Source of the DNA: Cyanophora paradoxa
Taxonomy: Eukaryota > Glaucocystophyceae > Cyanophorales > Cyanophoraceae
Length of the DNA: 64,000 nucleotides
Assembly: GCA_004431415.1 (NCBI GenBank)
Contig: QPMI01000047.1
Coordinates: forward strand, 1 to 64,000
Reading direction: 5' to 3'
Shown here: positions 29,505 to 41,330 of the stretch, one piece after another
Layout: each line of letters opens with the position of its first letter
How positions within the stretch are numbered: position 1 is the stretch's first letter
Notes under the pieces: generated by a model
What the model saw: the letters and a program-made list of their open reading frames with translations, nothing else
Told to the model about the DNA's origin: nothing
Database searches by the model: none
Made by a program: the position numbers and the translations under genes

Positions 29505-32500
29505 ATGGCCGGCGACCTCGCCTTGGTGGAGCCGAGCTCCTTCCCGGGCCTTTGCATCGGCACTTCGCCGGGCGCGGCCCTCAGTCTCGTTCGGCCTGGC
29601 CTCGTCGCGGTGCACGCGCGCGAGCAGGAGCGGAATGCGTGCGTTCGCCGCGGCCTCCGGCCATTCCCGCAGTGCGTCGACACGTGGGAGCTCCGACAGG
29701 AGGTGCGAACGAGCGCCTTGCGTTCTTCCGCCCGCCCCGCTCGCTGCTCCCGACCCGCGGAGCAGATCGAGAAGGCTGCGAAGGCGGCCAGCAGCTGCGC
29801 GGTCGTCGACGTGAAGGTCAGCCGCGGCGTCGATGAGATCCTCTGTCAGCTCGAGGTGCGTACGGGGCGGCCAGGGCGCCCGGGCCGTCTCCTGACACCG
29901 GGCGGGCATGCAGCTCGCGTCCTGCGACGGCTGCGAGGCGGTGCGGCGGGCGTTCGACGGCTGGCGGATCGCGCTGCAGCAGGGCATCGCCATTCAGACG
30001 AGCAGCGCCGTCGAGACGCGCGGCTCGCTCTCCGCCGACTTCAACGCGCTCCGGCGGCGCTGGGAGGCGCACTTCTTCAAAGTGGACGTCGCGTGTGCGG
30101 CGGCGGCGGACAGCGGCGAGGTCCCGCGCGCGTACCTGGACCAGTTCGAGAAGCTGGCGGCCGGCTCCCGCCCCGACACCCTGGTCGTCAGGGGCCTCCC
30201 CGCCCGCTGGTTCTGCCCCGAGGCGCGCCCCCGGCCCGGCCCGCGGCCCGGTCGCTCGCGCTCCCGACGCTGAGCTTTGCGCGGCGGCAGGGCTCCAAGG
30301 CGGCGTCTCCCGAGCTCGTGAAACAGACCTTCGGGTACTTCGGATCCGTCCGGTACGCCCCCGCCGGACGGCCCCCGCCCTCCGCTGCAAGCCGACCCGC
30401 CCCGCAGCCGCGTGGAGATCGCGCCGGCGTCTTCGCGCCCCGCGGCGGTCGCTGCGCCGCCGGCCCTGTCCCGCAAGGACCCGGAGGAGGCCGCGGGCGC
30501 CGGCGGCGCCAAGCCCAAGCGCAAGGGCGTCTCGTTCGGGCCCTGTGAGCCACGTCCCCGCCTCTGCTACGGACGGCGTCTCACTTTCCCGCTTCCGCAG
30601 CGACCGAGGCCCCCGCGCCGCCGCCCGCGGCCGCCCCCGCCGCCCCCGCGAAAGGTGGCTCGATCGACGACCTCCTGACCTCCCTGGGCCTACCCGCCCT
30701 GGGCCCCAAGCCGGGCCCCTCGCGCCCCGGTCCCTCCCCGTCCCCGCCGCCCTCCGCCGCCGGCCGCGCCGCCGCCGCCTCGGCCTCGCCCCGCCGCCCG
30801 CCCGCCCCCGCCCGCCGGCTCCGCGCTGGACTTCGACGCGTACGTCCAGTACGAGGAGTACTCCTCCGTGCTCGCGTGCGCGCCGTACCCCCCCGCCCCG
30901 CGACGCTGTACCCTCCCGCCGACTTTCCCTACAGAGCCGCAAAGGAGCTCTGCGGGCGCGCCATGAAGCACGTGCGCTCGCCCCGCCGGCCCCGCCGGCC
31001 CCGCCGCCCCGCCTCTGACTAACAAGGCTCGCAGAGGCAAGGCCCGCTGATCGCGTACTACGCGGTGGAGGTCGACGCGGCCGGCTACATGACCGACTCG
31101 GCAGTGCGGCAGCGCCGCTTCGAGGCCGTGCGCCCGCCAGCCCGCCGCGCCGGCCCCGCCGGCCGTCTGCTCTGCTGCTGCGCGGCCTGAGCGGCCGCCG
31201 CCGCCCCCTCCGCCGCAGAGGAAGCGCGAGCTGGAGGCGAAGCGGGCGGCGGAGGAGGCGGCCCGCGATGCCGAGCGGCAGCGGTTCGGACCCCTCCCTC
31301 CTCCTTCTTCCCCCGCGACAGCGCCCCGACGAGGCCGCCCGCCCGTCGCGCAGGCGGGACGACGAGGAGCGCGAGCGGATCGAGGCGCTCAGGCGCAAGG
31401 CGGTGCGGCCGCTTACTTCCTATCCTGCGCTGAGCGAGCGTGTCCTGAGCGGGCACAGGAGGAGGAGCAGCGGCGGAAGGAGGCGGCGGAGCGCGAGCAG
31501 ATGGCGCGGGAAGATGCGATCGCGCGGGCGCGGGCGGAGGAGGAGCGGCGGCGGAGGGAGGAGGAGCGGCGGAGGAAGGCGCGCGCGCGCGCCGCTCCCA
31601 CCTCCCACCACGCGCCCCTCCCGCCTCTGACCCCCTCTTGTGTTGGCAGAAAGAGGAGGAGCGGCTGCAGCGGCTGAAGGAGGAAGAGGAGCGGGCGGCT
31701 CGGGCGCTGGCGCTGCGGGTCGCGGAGGAGCAGCGGCGGCGCGAGGAGGAGGCGGCCCGTGTCCAGGCCGAGATCTCCCGCCTCGAAGCGGTGCTTGCAA
31801 TTGGGATCCAGTCGTCCGGTGTACCCCCACCCGCTCGGACTCAGCTTTGCTCGCAGGAGAAGGCGAAAGTCGCAGAGGAGCTGGAGCGGAGGCGGGCGGG
31901 GCGGGGGGGGCGCGGGCGGGGCCGATCCCGCTCCCGCTCCCGCTCCCGCTCCCGCTCGCACCCGCGGTCGGTATGCAGCACCTGCGGCGAGGAGCTCAGC
32001 TCCGAATCGTGCGCTTAAGCTTCCCGCCCGGACCCGAACCCGCGCCCGCGCCCCTTTTACTTTCCCCTTGACAGGAGCCGGAGCCGGAGCCCGCAGCAGA
32101 AGGCGAAGAAGAAGAAGAAGGGGGGCGGGCACTCTGCCGGGGACGGGCAGGGCCGCTGGGCCATGGCCGTCGCCGACCGGGAGGAGGGGGGCGAAGAAGG
32201 GGCGGAGGCGTCGGAGCCGGCGCCGGCGCCCGGCCGCGGGGCGCCGGCCGCGCCCCCGCCGCCCCGGCCGCGCATACGGAGCACCCTCGTCAGGCCGAGC
32301 GCCGGCTCAAACGAGCCGGCGAAGGCTTCGGGCGAGGATGCGGGGGCGGGCCGCCAGCGGAGCCGCCGCCGGCTTCGGGGCGCGGAGCAGGAGCAGGAGC
32401 AAGGGGCGCCGGCCCCAGGCGAGGGCGAGGGCGAGGCCCGCCCCCGCCTGCGGAGCACCCTCGTCCGCCCGAGCGGGGCGGACAAAGAGCCTCCGAAGCT

Positions 32501-32645
32501 TTCTTCGGCTCGGGGCGAGGAGGAGGAGGAGAAGGCTTCGGCGGCGGCGCGGGAGGCGGAGCTGCGGGCGCGCGCCCTCCGCCTCCTCCGCTTTGGGGGC
32601 GCCCTCCCGCAGGCGCCGGGCGCCCCCAGGCCGCCGCCAGGCTAG
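29505..32645 (+). CDS. AKAP17A/XE7-like SR-type RNA-binding protein
   Basis: A multi-exon gene. The order of segments matches the AKAP17A (XE7, SFRS17A) family: VDTWELRQ and VVDVKVSRGVDEI (29690-29850), LRRRWEAHFFKVD, the RRM-like core PDTLVVRGLPARWF (30174-30215), ELVKQTFGYFGSVR then RVEIAP, FDAYVQYEEYSS (30830-30870) and MTDSAVRQRRFEA (31088-31125). After this come a long charged coil on several exons (31218-31860), an RS tract RGRSRSRSRSRSRSHPRS (31915-31970) and a tail with two copies of RSTLVRPS (32275 and 32452), ending TAG 32643-32645. Family members regulate splicing and bind protein kinase A in animals; only the splicing role can be expected here. Donors are mostly GTGCG; GTACCCC words occur in introns. 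Confidence 0.7.
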
Positions 32646-32883
32646 CCTCAGCCTGGCCGCCGGCCCGCGGCGCGGCCGTGAACCCCCCGCCCCAACTGCT
32701 CGACCTGCGACGTGCCGTTCCCCTGTCAACGTCCTGCAATTTTGTATTTTGTCGACGTCGACTTTGTCAAGCCGCAGATCCTGCAACTGAAAGCTGCAGC
32801 TGCAGCTGGCCATGGGGGGCAGTAGGACCGCTTTAATTTAATTTCTTCCGGAGGGGACCCCGCCGGGGTCTTTTGGGTACACA

Positions 32884-33030
32884 GGCACTCCTCTATCTAC
32901 GTGACCGAGGAGTGCCACGCGTTAGGGGGCCATTATAGGCTCCCCCCTCTGGCTGCGCCATCGCAGTGCATTCGGCCACGTTGCCACTTTAGCGGGGTCG
33001 ACGGATTACGGGGGCTCGCCCCGGCGGGCC
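32884..33030. other. cluster of three GC hairpins
   Basis: GGCACTCCTC/GAGGAGTGCC (32884-32893 and 32907-32916), GGGGGCC-ATTATA-GGC-T-CCCCC (about 32926-32948) and GGGGGCTCGCCCC (about 33010-33022). The spacing is regular and no open frame is shared. It could be part of a structured RNA or a mobile element end. Confidence 0.35.
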
Positions 33031-33040
33031 CTATATGGCT

Positions 33041-33120
33041 CGAAATCCCACCGAGGGGAGTCGAACCGGGTTGTCCGCACAACCGCACCGTGATTTCAAC
33101 CGCTAGGCCAAACGCGCCTG
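33041..33120 (-). ncRNA. tRNA-like element, minus strand
   Basis: On the minus strand: A box TGGCCTAGCGG and B box GGTTCGACTCC. The arm between them (GGTTG/CAACC) has a six-base loop and sits too far from the A box for a normal tRNA. A polymerase III-type promoter remnant or a tRNA pseudogene. Confidence 0.45.
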
Positions 33121-33758
33121 CCGCTTTAATTTAATTTGCGAGTGTAATTTCTCGAGCTCCACGTTCTGATCTTACCTTAAGCTTATGCATGAGCGAGGAA
33201 CACAATTTAAATTCGCACATGCATATGTACATCTGCATGCACAAGAAACGCACTAATTATAAACAGCTATGCGACATGTACAGTTGCAGCTACGCATTAC
33301 GTATTCCGAACGTTGCAGGAAAACAAGACATCGGTCACTACGTTGAAACAATGTCGACGTCGACGCCTACGTTAATTGTCACTACTAGAATTTATATTAT
33401 CTGTAGAGCGACTCGGCGAAATACTTATACCAGTACTAGTGCTTTATGTAAAAGCGATTAGAATATTGAAATCAGAAGCGAATTCATTGCTACGTATACA
33501 AAACTCGTGAACGTAATAAATGACGTGGAGCCTCCGTATTGAAAGCAGAATTCGAAAAATCTGAGCGCTAACAGACCCACACACACAAGCAAAAAATCAT
33601 CGTGCATAACGATATCACAAATATAATAACCACGGCCGCAATTGCAATAGATGTGCAATATACTAATGCGGGTTTGAGGTCTCGTGCCCGCCGCTACATT
33701 GATATCGCAAGGACGCAATAGCGGAAGCTTGTGTCGAAAATCCGCGCGACTAACATGC
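33121..33758. other. AT-richer gap: no gene seen
   Basis: Low G+C compared with its surroundings and no convincing frame. It lies downstream of the histidine kinase gene and probably holds its 3' UTR. Confidence 0.4.
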
Positions 33759-36700
33759 TCATGTGAGCACCCTCGCACAAAGCAGAAGTCCGCTATGCGC
33801 GCGGGGCCTCCTCGGGCCCCGCGCCCCCCTCCGAGGCCCCCGCCTCCGAGGCCCGCCGGGCGCGCTCCTGAGCCACGGCCCCCGTCCACCGCCGCAGCAC
33901 CTCGAACAGCTGAGCGGGGGGCGAGAAGACAGTCATCAGATCTTGAGTGCGGTGCTGGGTCCGGGGGGTACGCGCGCACGACGGGGGCCCGGAGGGGCTT
34001 CGTGATCAGGTCGTCCATGCCGGCGGCGATCACCGAGTCCCGGTCCCCCGGGAGAATGTTCGCCTGCGGGGTCCGGACGTGAGGGGAGGAAGGGAAATGC
34101 GAGGAGGCGCGAGATCAGATCAGGGGGTAGACGCACCGTGCAGGCGATGATGGGGGTGCGTGCGCGGAGGTCGTCGTTCTCGAACGCGCGAATCCGCGAA
34201 GTCGCCTCGTACCCGTTGCAGTTCGGCACTGGGGGTACGCGGACGCTCAAAATTGGAGGAGGGGTACGGCAGCCCGAGGAGGGGTACGCACTGTAGAGGT
34301 CCATGAGGACGGCGTCGAACTGCGTGTCCAGCGAGGCGGCCGCTTCGGTGAAAGCGTCCACCCCCTCCAGCCCGTCCGCCGCCGACACGCAGTCGTATCT
34401 GGAATGGGGGTACGCGATCGGCGCCAGCGGACTGCGCGAAACGGGAACCGCGTACCCCTCTTTCTCGAGGAAGCGCCGGAGCAGCTTGAGGTTGATTGCT
34501 GCAGGGGGAGTGTGAGGGGGGTACGTGACTCTACGGCGCACGGCGCACGGTTGTCGTCGACGATGAGCACGCGGCTGCGGCGGCGGCGGAAGGGCGCCGA
34601 GTCCGGCGCCGAGGCGCGCCGCGGGGACGGCGAGCGGCCGCCCTGGATCTGGGGCGGAGCCAGCCGCAGGCCGGCGGGGGGTACGATCTCGTCGGCGCTG
34701 GCGCTGCGCGCGCGGGAGGGCCCCCCGACGTCCAGCGTCGTGATGACGGGCGGAGAAACATTGAGGGGGGCCGGCCCAGGGGGCCGCGGGAGGGGTACCC
34801 CCACCGAGGAGCCCGAGCGGGCGACCGAGATGGAGGGCACGGAGAGCGGCTTCGAGGCCGCGCGGGGCGGCTTCTGGAGGGGGGTAGAGGCCCCGGAGGC
34901 CACGGGGGAGGAGGGGGCGTGCGGGGCGCGCCAGGAGTGTACCCCGGGCCCCGCGCCCTCCAGGCCCATGTGGGCGAGCCCGCCGCTGCCGGCCCCGAAC
35001 GACCGCACAGGCGCCGGCGCCGGCGCCGGCCGCGGGGCCGACGTCGACCCCAAGGCGGATGCGGAGCCCGGGGGCGGCGGGTGGCGGCGGAGCCAGGCGG
35101 CGGCGCGGCGCATGGCCGCCTCCAGCTCCCGCTGCGGCCGCTCATCTGAGCGCTCCGGGCGCTCATCTGAATCTGAATGTGAGGCGGGCGCACGTGGCGG
35201 AGGGGCTTGGGGACGACGAAGACGCCGGCCCAGTCGCCCGCCCCGTCCCCCGCCGGCCCCTCCACGCTGCCCCCCCGAGCGTAAGCCGACGCCCGGCGGC
35301 CCGCCTGCAACGGGCGCGGGGGTGCTCGCTTGAGGGGGCTGAGGGCGCCGCCCGGAGAGCCCGGCGGGGCTTCCCGCGCCGACTCCCGAATCCTGCACGC
35401 GCGCGCGCGCGCGCGCGCCTCAGCCACGGAGCGAGGCCAAGTCTGATTCCGAGCGGGGCGCGCCCGCACTGGGCGTGGACCTCCCCGAGGAGGGCCACGT
35501 TCACCGCCACCACCACCGGCGCCCCCGCCGCCCCCGCCGCCTCCCGCGCCGCCTGAGAGCGCACCCCCTCTCAGCGGCGTCGGGGATGGGGGTGGGACGG
35601 GGAGGGGGTACGGCACCGCGACGGAGGGGAGGACGGAGTCCGGGTCGGCCTCGTTGGGGGCGAGCCCGCAGAGCACCGCCTCCACGCCGTCCTCGTACCG
35701 TACCCCTGCGGGCAGGGGGGGAGAGATCGGACGGGGGTACGGCCAACGATTGGACGGAGGGGGGCACCGGGCTCGTGGACGTGGGCGCCGAGGTAGTGGA
35801 GGTACTCGGAAGCGGCGGCGCGCGCCCACGGCGCAGCCTCGCACACCGCCACGCAGAGCTGCGGGGGGTACTGGTCAGGGAACAGGGGGTGAAAAGAGCG
35901 GCGGGGGGTACGGCGCGCCTCGAGGCGCTGGCGGACGACGGGCGGGGGGCTCTTCTGCACGCGGAGGGGTACAGAGACCGTGAAGACGGACCTGGCGGAT
36001 CGGATAGTTAGAGGTGACTACAAGAGAATGAACGAAGGAGCCCGAGGGATAAGATAGCAATGCAGTCACCCGCGGCCCTCCTCGCTGGAGACCGATATGG
36101 ATCCGCCCATGCGCCGGACGAGCCGGTGCGAGATCGCGAGGCCTGCGGGGCGGGGCGGGGCGGGGCGGTGAGGGCGGGAACAGGAGGGGAAAGAAGGAGG
36201 GCAGGGCCGGCCGGACCGAGGCCCGTGCCGGGTATTTGCTTCCCCAGCGTCATGTCGAGCCTGAGGAGGGCACCAGGGGCGTGAATCTCGCGCGCCATTG
36301 ACGAGCAAGCGCGGCACACGAGAGCGCCGTAGCCGGTCTATAGTCAAAGCCGGTCGCGGGGCGCGCTGGGCGCACTGCGAGAAGAATCGGAAGAGCTTGC
36401 CCCTGTCCGATGCTTTGATCCCCGTACCCGTGTCCGAGACCTGATGGGGGTACACGAACGCTCAGGGCTCGCGGGGCTGCGTGGAGGCTTTGGCATCGCT
36501 CCCGAACCGTGAAGCAGAGCTGGAGCTCGCTGGCGGAGGCGCCGCCGGGCGCCGCCGTTACAGCGACGGAGACCTCTCCGTTGAACGTGCACTTGACCGC
36601 TGCGGCGAAAGGGCGTGAGGAGGGGAGGAGGGGTGGAAGGGGGGTACGGTGGGGCGCCCACCGTTGCTCAGAAGATTCAGGAGCACCTGTCGCAGCTGCG

Positions 36701-38614
36701 GGGTCCGGGGTTCAGACGCCGGGGGGGGTGGGGGGGAAGAGGAGAGGGGGTACCGCACCTTGTCTGAGTCGCCGACGAGGAAGCGGGGTACGCGCGCCGC
36801 ATCGACGTGCGCGGAGAGCTCGAGACCCTTCGCCTGCGCCTGGCGGGGGGTATGAGGGAACGAAGCTTAAGGTGGCCAAAAATAGCTTCGGAACGAGCGT
36901 GCCCCGGGGGCGGAGGCGGCAGCGACGTCCTCGACGAGGGCGTGCACGTCCATTGGGACCTGAGAGAAGATTGAGTTCTATTTTTAGACACGGGGGGAGG
37001 AACAAGGGACGGGGGTACGTGCGGACCTCGTGGAGGGCGATGGCGCCGCTCTCGACCCGGGCGTACTGTGTTCCGGCTTACGGGGTACACGGTTTATCGC
37101 TCCGGGGAGGGGTACGGCACCTCGAGAATGGCGTTGATGAGGCGCAGGAGGTGCGTGGAGGACGACTCGACGATTCGGAGGTACTCGGCCTGGGGTACAC
37201 GGCATCGATGCAATTCCGGGTACGGGGTTAGGAGATGGGGGTACGGCGCACGAGCTCGGGGTCGTCGTCGCAGCGCTGAAGCATGAGCTGCACGGAGGAC
37301 ACTATGTGGTGCAGGGGGGCTATAGGGAAGGAATAGTGAGCAGTTAGCTCGGGCAGGACGAGGTGAGTCAGGGGTACGACGCACTCTTGCACTCGTGGGA
37401 GATCGAGCCGAGGAGGAGGGATACCGCGCGCTGCTTCTCGCTCAGGTCCTGTGGGGCACGAAGCGTCGGGCGGGCGGGCGGGGGGTACAAGAGCGCGAAG
37501 ATGAAGCAAAGTGGGACCTGGCCGATGCAGCAGATTCCGCCCGGCACGCGCCCACGCCCCGCGTGGCGCGTCGCCGTCACGAGGAGCTCCACAGGGACCT
37601 GGGGTCAGATCTCAGATCTCAGGTCTCAGATCAGAGGCGCATCTGAGGTGAGGGGCTCCTCGCCTGGAGGCCGCCGCTGGGGGTGCCGGAGCCGGCCCCG
37701 AGGGTCCGGGGCCGCCCCGTGGAGGCGGCGCTGCTCCGGCGGGACCCGCCCGCGTCGCTCGGCCCTCCACCCCCCCCTCCCCCTCCCGCCCCGCCCAGCA
37801 GGGAGCCGAAGGACGAGGGCGGCGTCTCGACGCGGAACGAGGCCCTGCGCGCCGGAGCCGCCCCCGCCGCCCCCGCGCCTCAAAGGGACGATCAGCGGAG
37901 TCCTCGGAGCTCAGCAAAGCTCACCCGAAGGGCCCGGCCTCGGAGCCGGCGGCGGCGGGGTCGTCCGCGGCCGAGAAGCTTCGAATCCGGGAGCCGTCCG
38001 GGTCCTCCTTCACCAGCGCCGCGAACTCGAACTGCGCGGGAAACGTTAGAGGGAGGGGCGCCTCGGGACGGGGAAGGCCGGGCCGGGCTGGGCTAGCGCA
38101 GGTTCAAAACACTAGTAGGCCCGGCCTAAAGAGTGGCGTCGCCTTTTATAAAAGCAGACATAGTTTAATCTGTTTATTATTATGGCTGGGCTCCATCCGG
38201 GCCCGGGGCGGGGCGGGCGGGTCCCGGCGCGCCTGGACGGGGGCGATGCGCTTCAGGTTCGGGGCGGGCCCCGAGGCGATCTTGGCGCCGGCGCCGGCGT
38301 CCGCGCTCGAGTTCGGGTCGGCGTTCTCCTTGCCCGCCTCCGCCAGCTTCTCCCGGACGAACTCCTGCGCCGAAAGGGGGCTAAGCCGGACGGCAGGAAG
38401 GGAGCCAGGCCGGCCGGCCTGGAAGCTGGAAAGCAGGGTAGAACTCTTCCCCCCTCCTAGATCTAATCTAATCCAGTCTAATTTGAGCCGTTAGAGAGCT
38501 CTGGGCGCACGCGGGACTCGTCGGCGACGAAGGCGTCGACGAAGGGCCGCCCGAGGACCTCCTCGCGCCCGTACCCCGTGCACTCCTCCATGCACCGGCT
38601 CCACAGCACCACCT

Positions 38615-38645
<31 letters not shown>

Positions 38646-40417
38646 GTGAGCGGAGGGGCGGGAGGGAGGAAGAGGAGTAGGGGAGATCCCGAGGCGAGGA
38701 GGAGAAGAAGAATTCGAGACACTAATCAAAGGCTGCAAGGCTTTGCATGGATCTAGAGTATCCGAGAGCGGACGGACCCGGCCGGCGTCGTCGAGGAGGA
38801 AAATGGGCGCGATCGACTCCTCTAGAAGCTGAGGGGGGAGGGGCGGGGGGGTCAGAGAGGGGGGGGGGAGGGGGGGGGGGGGAGGCGCCTGGGCAAGGTA
38901 CTCGTTCTCCGCGGAGCGCTCCTGCACCTCCCGGTGCAGCTCCTGCGCAGAGGAGGGGGCGGAGGACGAGGCGTCAGAAGCATATACACAGATCATAAGC
39001 AACCGAAGGGGGGGGTTTACACTAGACTACAGAAGAACTACACTGCGAACTCCTAGGAGGCGGATCGGACCTTGAGGAGGTCGGCCTCGCGGCGGACGGT
39101 GCCGAGCTCCTCCCGCGCCGCCGCGAGCTCCCGCGAGAGCTCCTCGCACCGCTCCTGCGGGGGGGGGTGAGAGGAGGGGGAGGGGGGGGGGGGGGGGGGG
39201 GGGGGCGCGCCCTGGCGCGCTGGAGCTCGGCGCGGGTGCGGCCCAGGTCCTCCTCCAGCGCCGCCCGCCGCTGGTAGAAGCCCTGCCGGCGAAATCAGAA
39301 GAAGATGTCAGATTCAGCGATGAGAGATTCAAGAGGGGCGCGCGCGCCTGCAGCTCCTTCATGAGGTCGTCCCGCTGCGTCCGCAGAGAGGCGTTCTCCT
39401 CGGCGGCCCTCGAGAGCTGGGAGCGGAGGTCCGCCTCCCGCTCCTCGGGGCTGCCTGAGCGCGAGGGCGAGGCGCCGCGCTGGTGGCGGTGGCGGGGGGA
39501 GACCCCCACCAGCTCGAAGGGGGAGAGGGCCGGGCGCAGGGAGGGGGAGGGCGGGTCGGACGGCTCGGGCCCGACGGAGAGGGCGGGGGCCGGCCGAGGT
39601 GCGTCCGCCGCCGAGGCCCGGCGGCCGGGGGCGACGGCGGCGGGGGCGAGCAGCAGGGGACCCAGGGGGGTGGGCGAGGTCCGGGGTACGAGGCTCTCCG
39701 CCGACACGGGCTTGCGGCGGGTACGGGCGGTGCCGGGGGGGGAGGGGGAGGGACCCCGGCCCCCTGCTAAGGGCAGCGCGGAGGGCGACGAGTCCGGCTC
39801 GCCGGCGGAGCGCAGGGGCGGCGAGAGCGGCGTGAGGGGGGACAGGGGGCTCAGGGGCCCGAGCGCCGCCCGCCGCCGCCGCCGCTGCCGCCGCCCGGGC
39901 TGAGGCCGCCCAGGGCCGGCGTGGAAGCGGAAACGGAGAGAGGGGCCAGGGTCGGCTCGTCGACGCGGAGGCCGCTGAGGCCTGAGGGCCGCCGGAGCTG
40001 CAGGGCGGTGGCGCCCGGCGAGCCGGCGCCCGCGCCCGCGGCCGCGGCGCCGGCCGGCCCCGCGGGGCGGAGCAGCGTCGCGCTGTGGCCGCCGGGGCCT
40101 CCGAAGGACGAGAGGGAGGAGGAGGAGGAGAGCGACGGGGCGTTCGAAGGCACGCGGAAGGCGGCGCCCGCCTCGGGCAGCGAGTGGCCGTGGCTGGCGC
40201 CGGAGGATCGGGCGCCCGGCGGGGCCATCCCCGAGAGCGGCGGGCTGGTCCCTGACGCCAACGCGGCCCCGGCGAGCGGCGGCAGGCCTGTGCTGCGCGT
40301 CCGAGGCGGCGTGTGATCGCCCGGCGCCGACCGCGCGTGCCGCGCCGCCTCGGCGGTGCCGACGTCGACGTCGCCGTCCGAGGACTGCTGCTGCAGATCG
40401 CGCCGCAGGAATTCCAT
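33759..40417 (-). CDS. hybrid histidine kinase (PAS-HisKA-HATPase-pseudoREC-REC)
   Basis: About 25 exons. N-terminus from ATG 40417: a Ser/Pro/Gly-rich region, then coiled coil (EENASLRTQRDDLMKEL near 39380; ERCEELSRELAAAREEL near 39130). PAS: SIAPIFLLDDAGRV (38830-38785), CTGYGREEVLGRPFVDAF (38590-38530) and PVELLVTAT (37600). HisKA H box SISHE near 37400. HATPase: N box LRQVLLNLLSN (36700), G1 VSDTGTGI (36440), G2 GTGLGLAI (36210-36140). A degenerate receiver lies at 35880-35190 (no clear Asp, but VFVVPKPLR). A canonical receiver covers 34580-33960, with LIVDDN, VLMDLY then MPN across an intron, and ITKPLR. Role: sensing and phosphorelay, probably soluble since no membrane helices are seen. 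Frame change near 39860. Confidence 0.75.
38615..38644 (+). repeat. 30-base G homopolymer
   Basis: Uninterrupted G run inside a kinase intron; smaller runs lie at 38870-38882 and 39180-39204. Run lengths are unreliable in most sequencing methods. Confidence 0.8.
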
Positions 40418-41330
40418 CGTGGGAGGTGCTCGGAGGACGACGAGCCGGCGCGCGGCCGGCTCTCTGCTGCAGGACTAGGGCCCGGGCTGTCCGCGCCGCC
40501 GCTGGCGCTTCTGACGCCAGTCGGCGTGCAGCCGCACGCCGCCTCAAGTCTCTACAGCGCCGCGTGCTAACGTACAGATGGCCGAGTCTGCCGACTGTTA
40601 GCTGGCTGACGTGATGGTCTCCGGCCGGTGTCGCTATGTACGCGTGCTTTGGGCGGTGCACTTGCAGGCGCAGCAGTTGATCGCCGAGGCCTACAACAGC
40701 CGCAGTGTCTATAGCCAGCCGCTCGCGCCTTCGCGGGAGCGACAGCTTCTCCGAGCTCGCCAAAGCGAACTGTACCCCAGCCGGCCGTTACCCGTTTCGA
40801 CTCAATTCAGCACCTATTCACGAACGAGCGGCCGCCAGACATCGTGTGACGCACGCGCGCGCGCGCAGCGCCGCGCACCCGCCAGGGTTAACGCTACGTT
40901 AGTAACGTTACCGCCGGCTACCGGTACCGCTACTGGTGAGTCCGTGTCGCTCATGATCAGTAATCTTGACCGTGACTAGGGTACCTGTGCGGTCCAGTGG
41001 ACGGAAGCTCGGCGAGCGGCGCGTTCGCGATCCGGCGGGGGAGCTCGAGGAGCGTCTCCCGCCGCGGGAGCGTCGACTCGCCGTCGAGCAGCAGAGTCGA
41101 GCTCGGACTCTGGCCCGCGGCCGCGGACCGGCGGCCCTCTCGCAGAATCCTAGAGACACGGTGACTATTTCCCAGCAATCAACGCAGAAAAACCGACTCG
41201 GGGACAGCGAGCGGCGCTCGCTGGCAGCCGGCGGGCCGGCGCCGGAATACCCAGCCGGGCCGGGCCGGGCGAACGTTGCCCCCAGAGCCGTAGGGCCGGG
41301 CGCACGGCCCTCCCCCTCGGGCGGCGGGCC
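40418..41330. other. gap between kinase and channel genes
   Basis: A minus-strand frame at 41178-40957 (MLGNSHRVSRILREG, then ETLLELPRRIANAPLAELPS) looks coding-like and ends at a possible GTACCC donor. It could be a 5' exon of the kinase gene or a fragment of another gene. A (CG)n patch lies near 40850. Nothing else is supported. Confidence 0.3.

Noticed and set aside
29818-31398. 526-residue minus-strand frame
   Set aside because: It is antisense to the AKAP17A-like exons and its translation is Arg/Gly/Ala low complexity typical of GC-rich shadows.
33041-33120. Functional tRNA on the minus strand
   Set aside because: A and B boxes are present but the anticodon arm is misplaced and has a six-base loop.
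34531-35844. 437-residue minus-strand frame as one exon
   Set aside because: It crosses several kinase introns; only parts match receiver-type sequence and the rest is intron translation.
38615-38644. G-quadruplex regulatory element
   Set aside because: Possible in principle, but long G runs in kinase introns vary in length and are prone to sequencing error, so no function is claimed.
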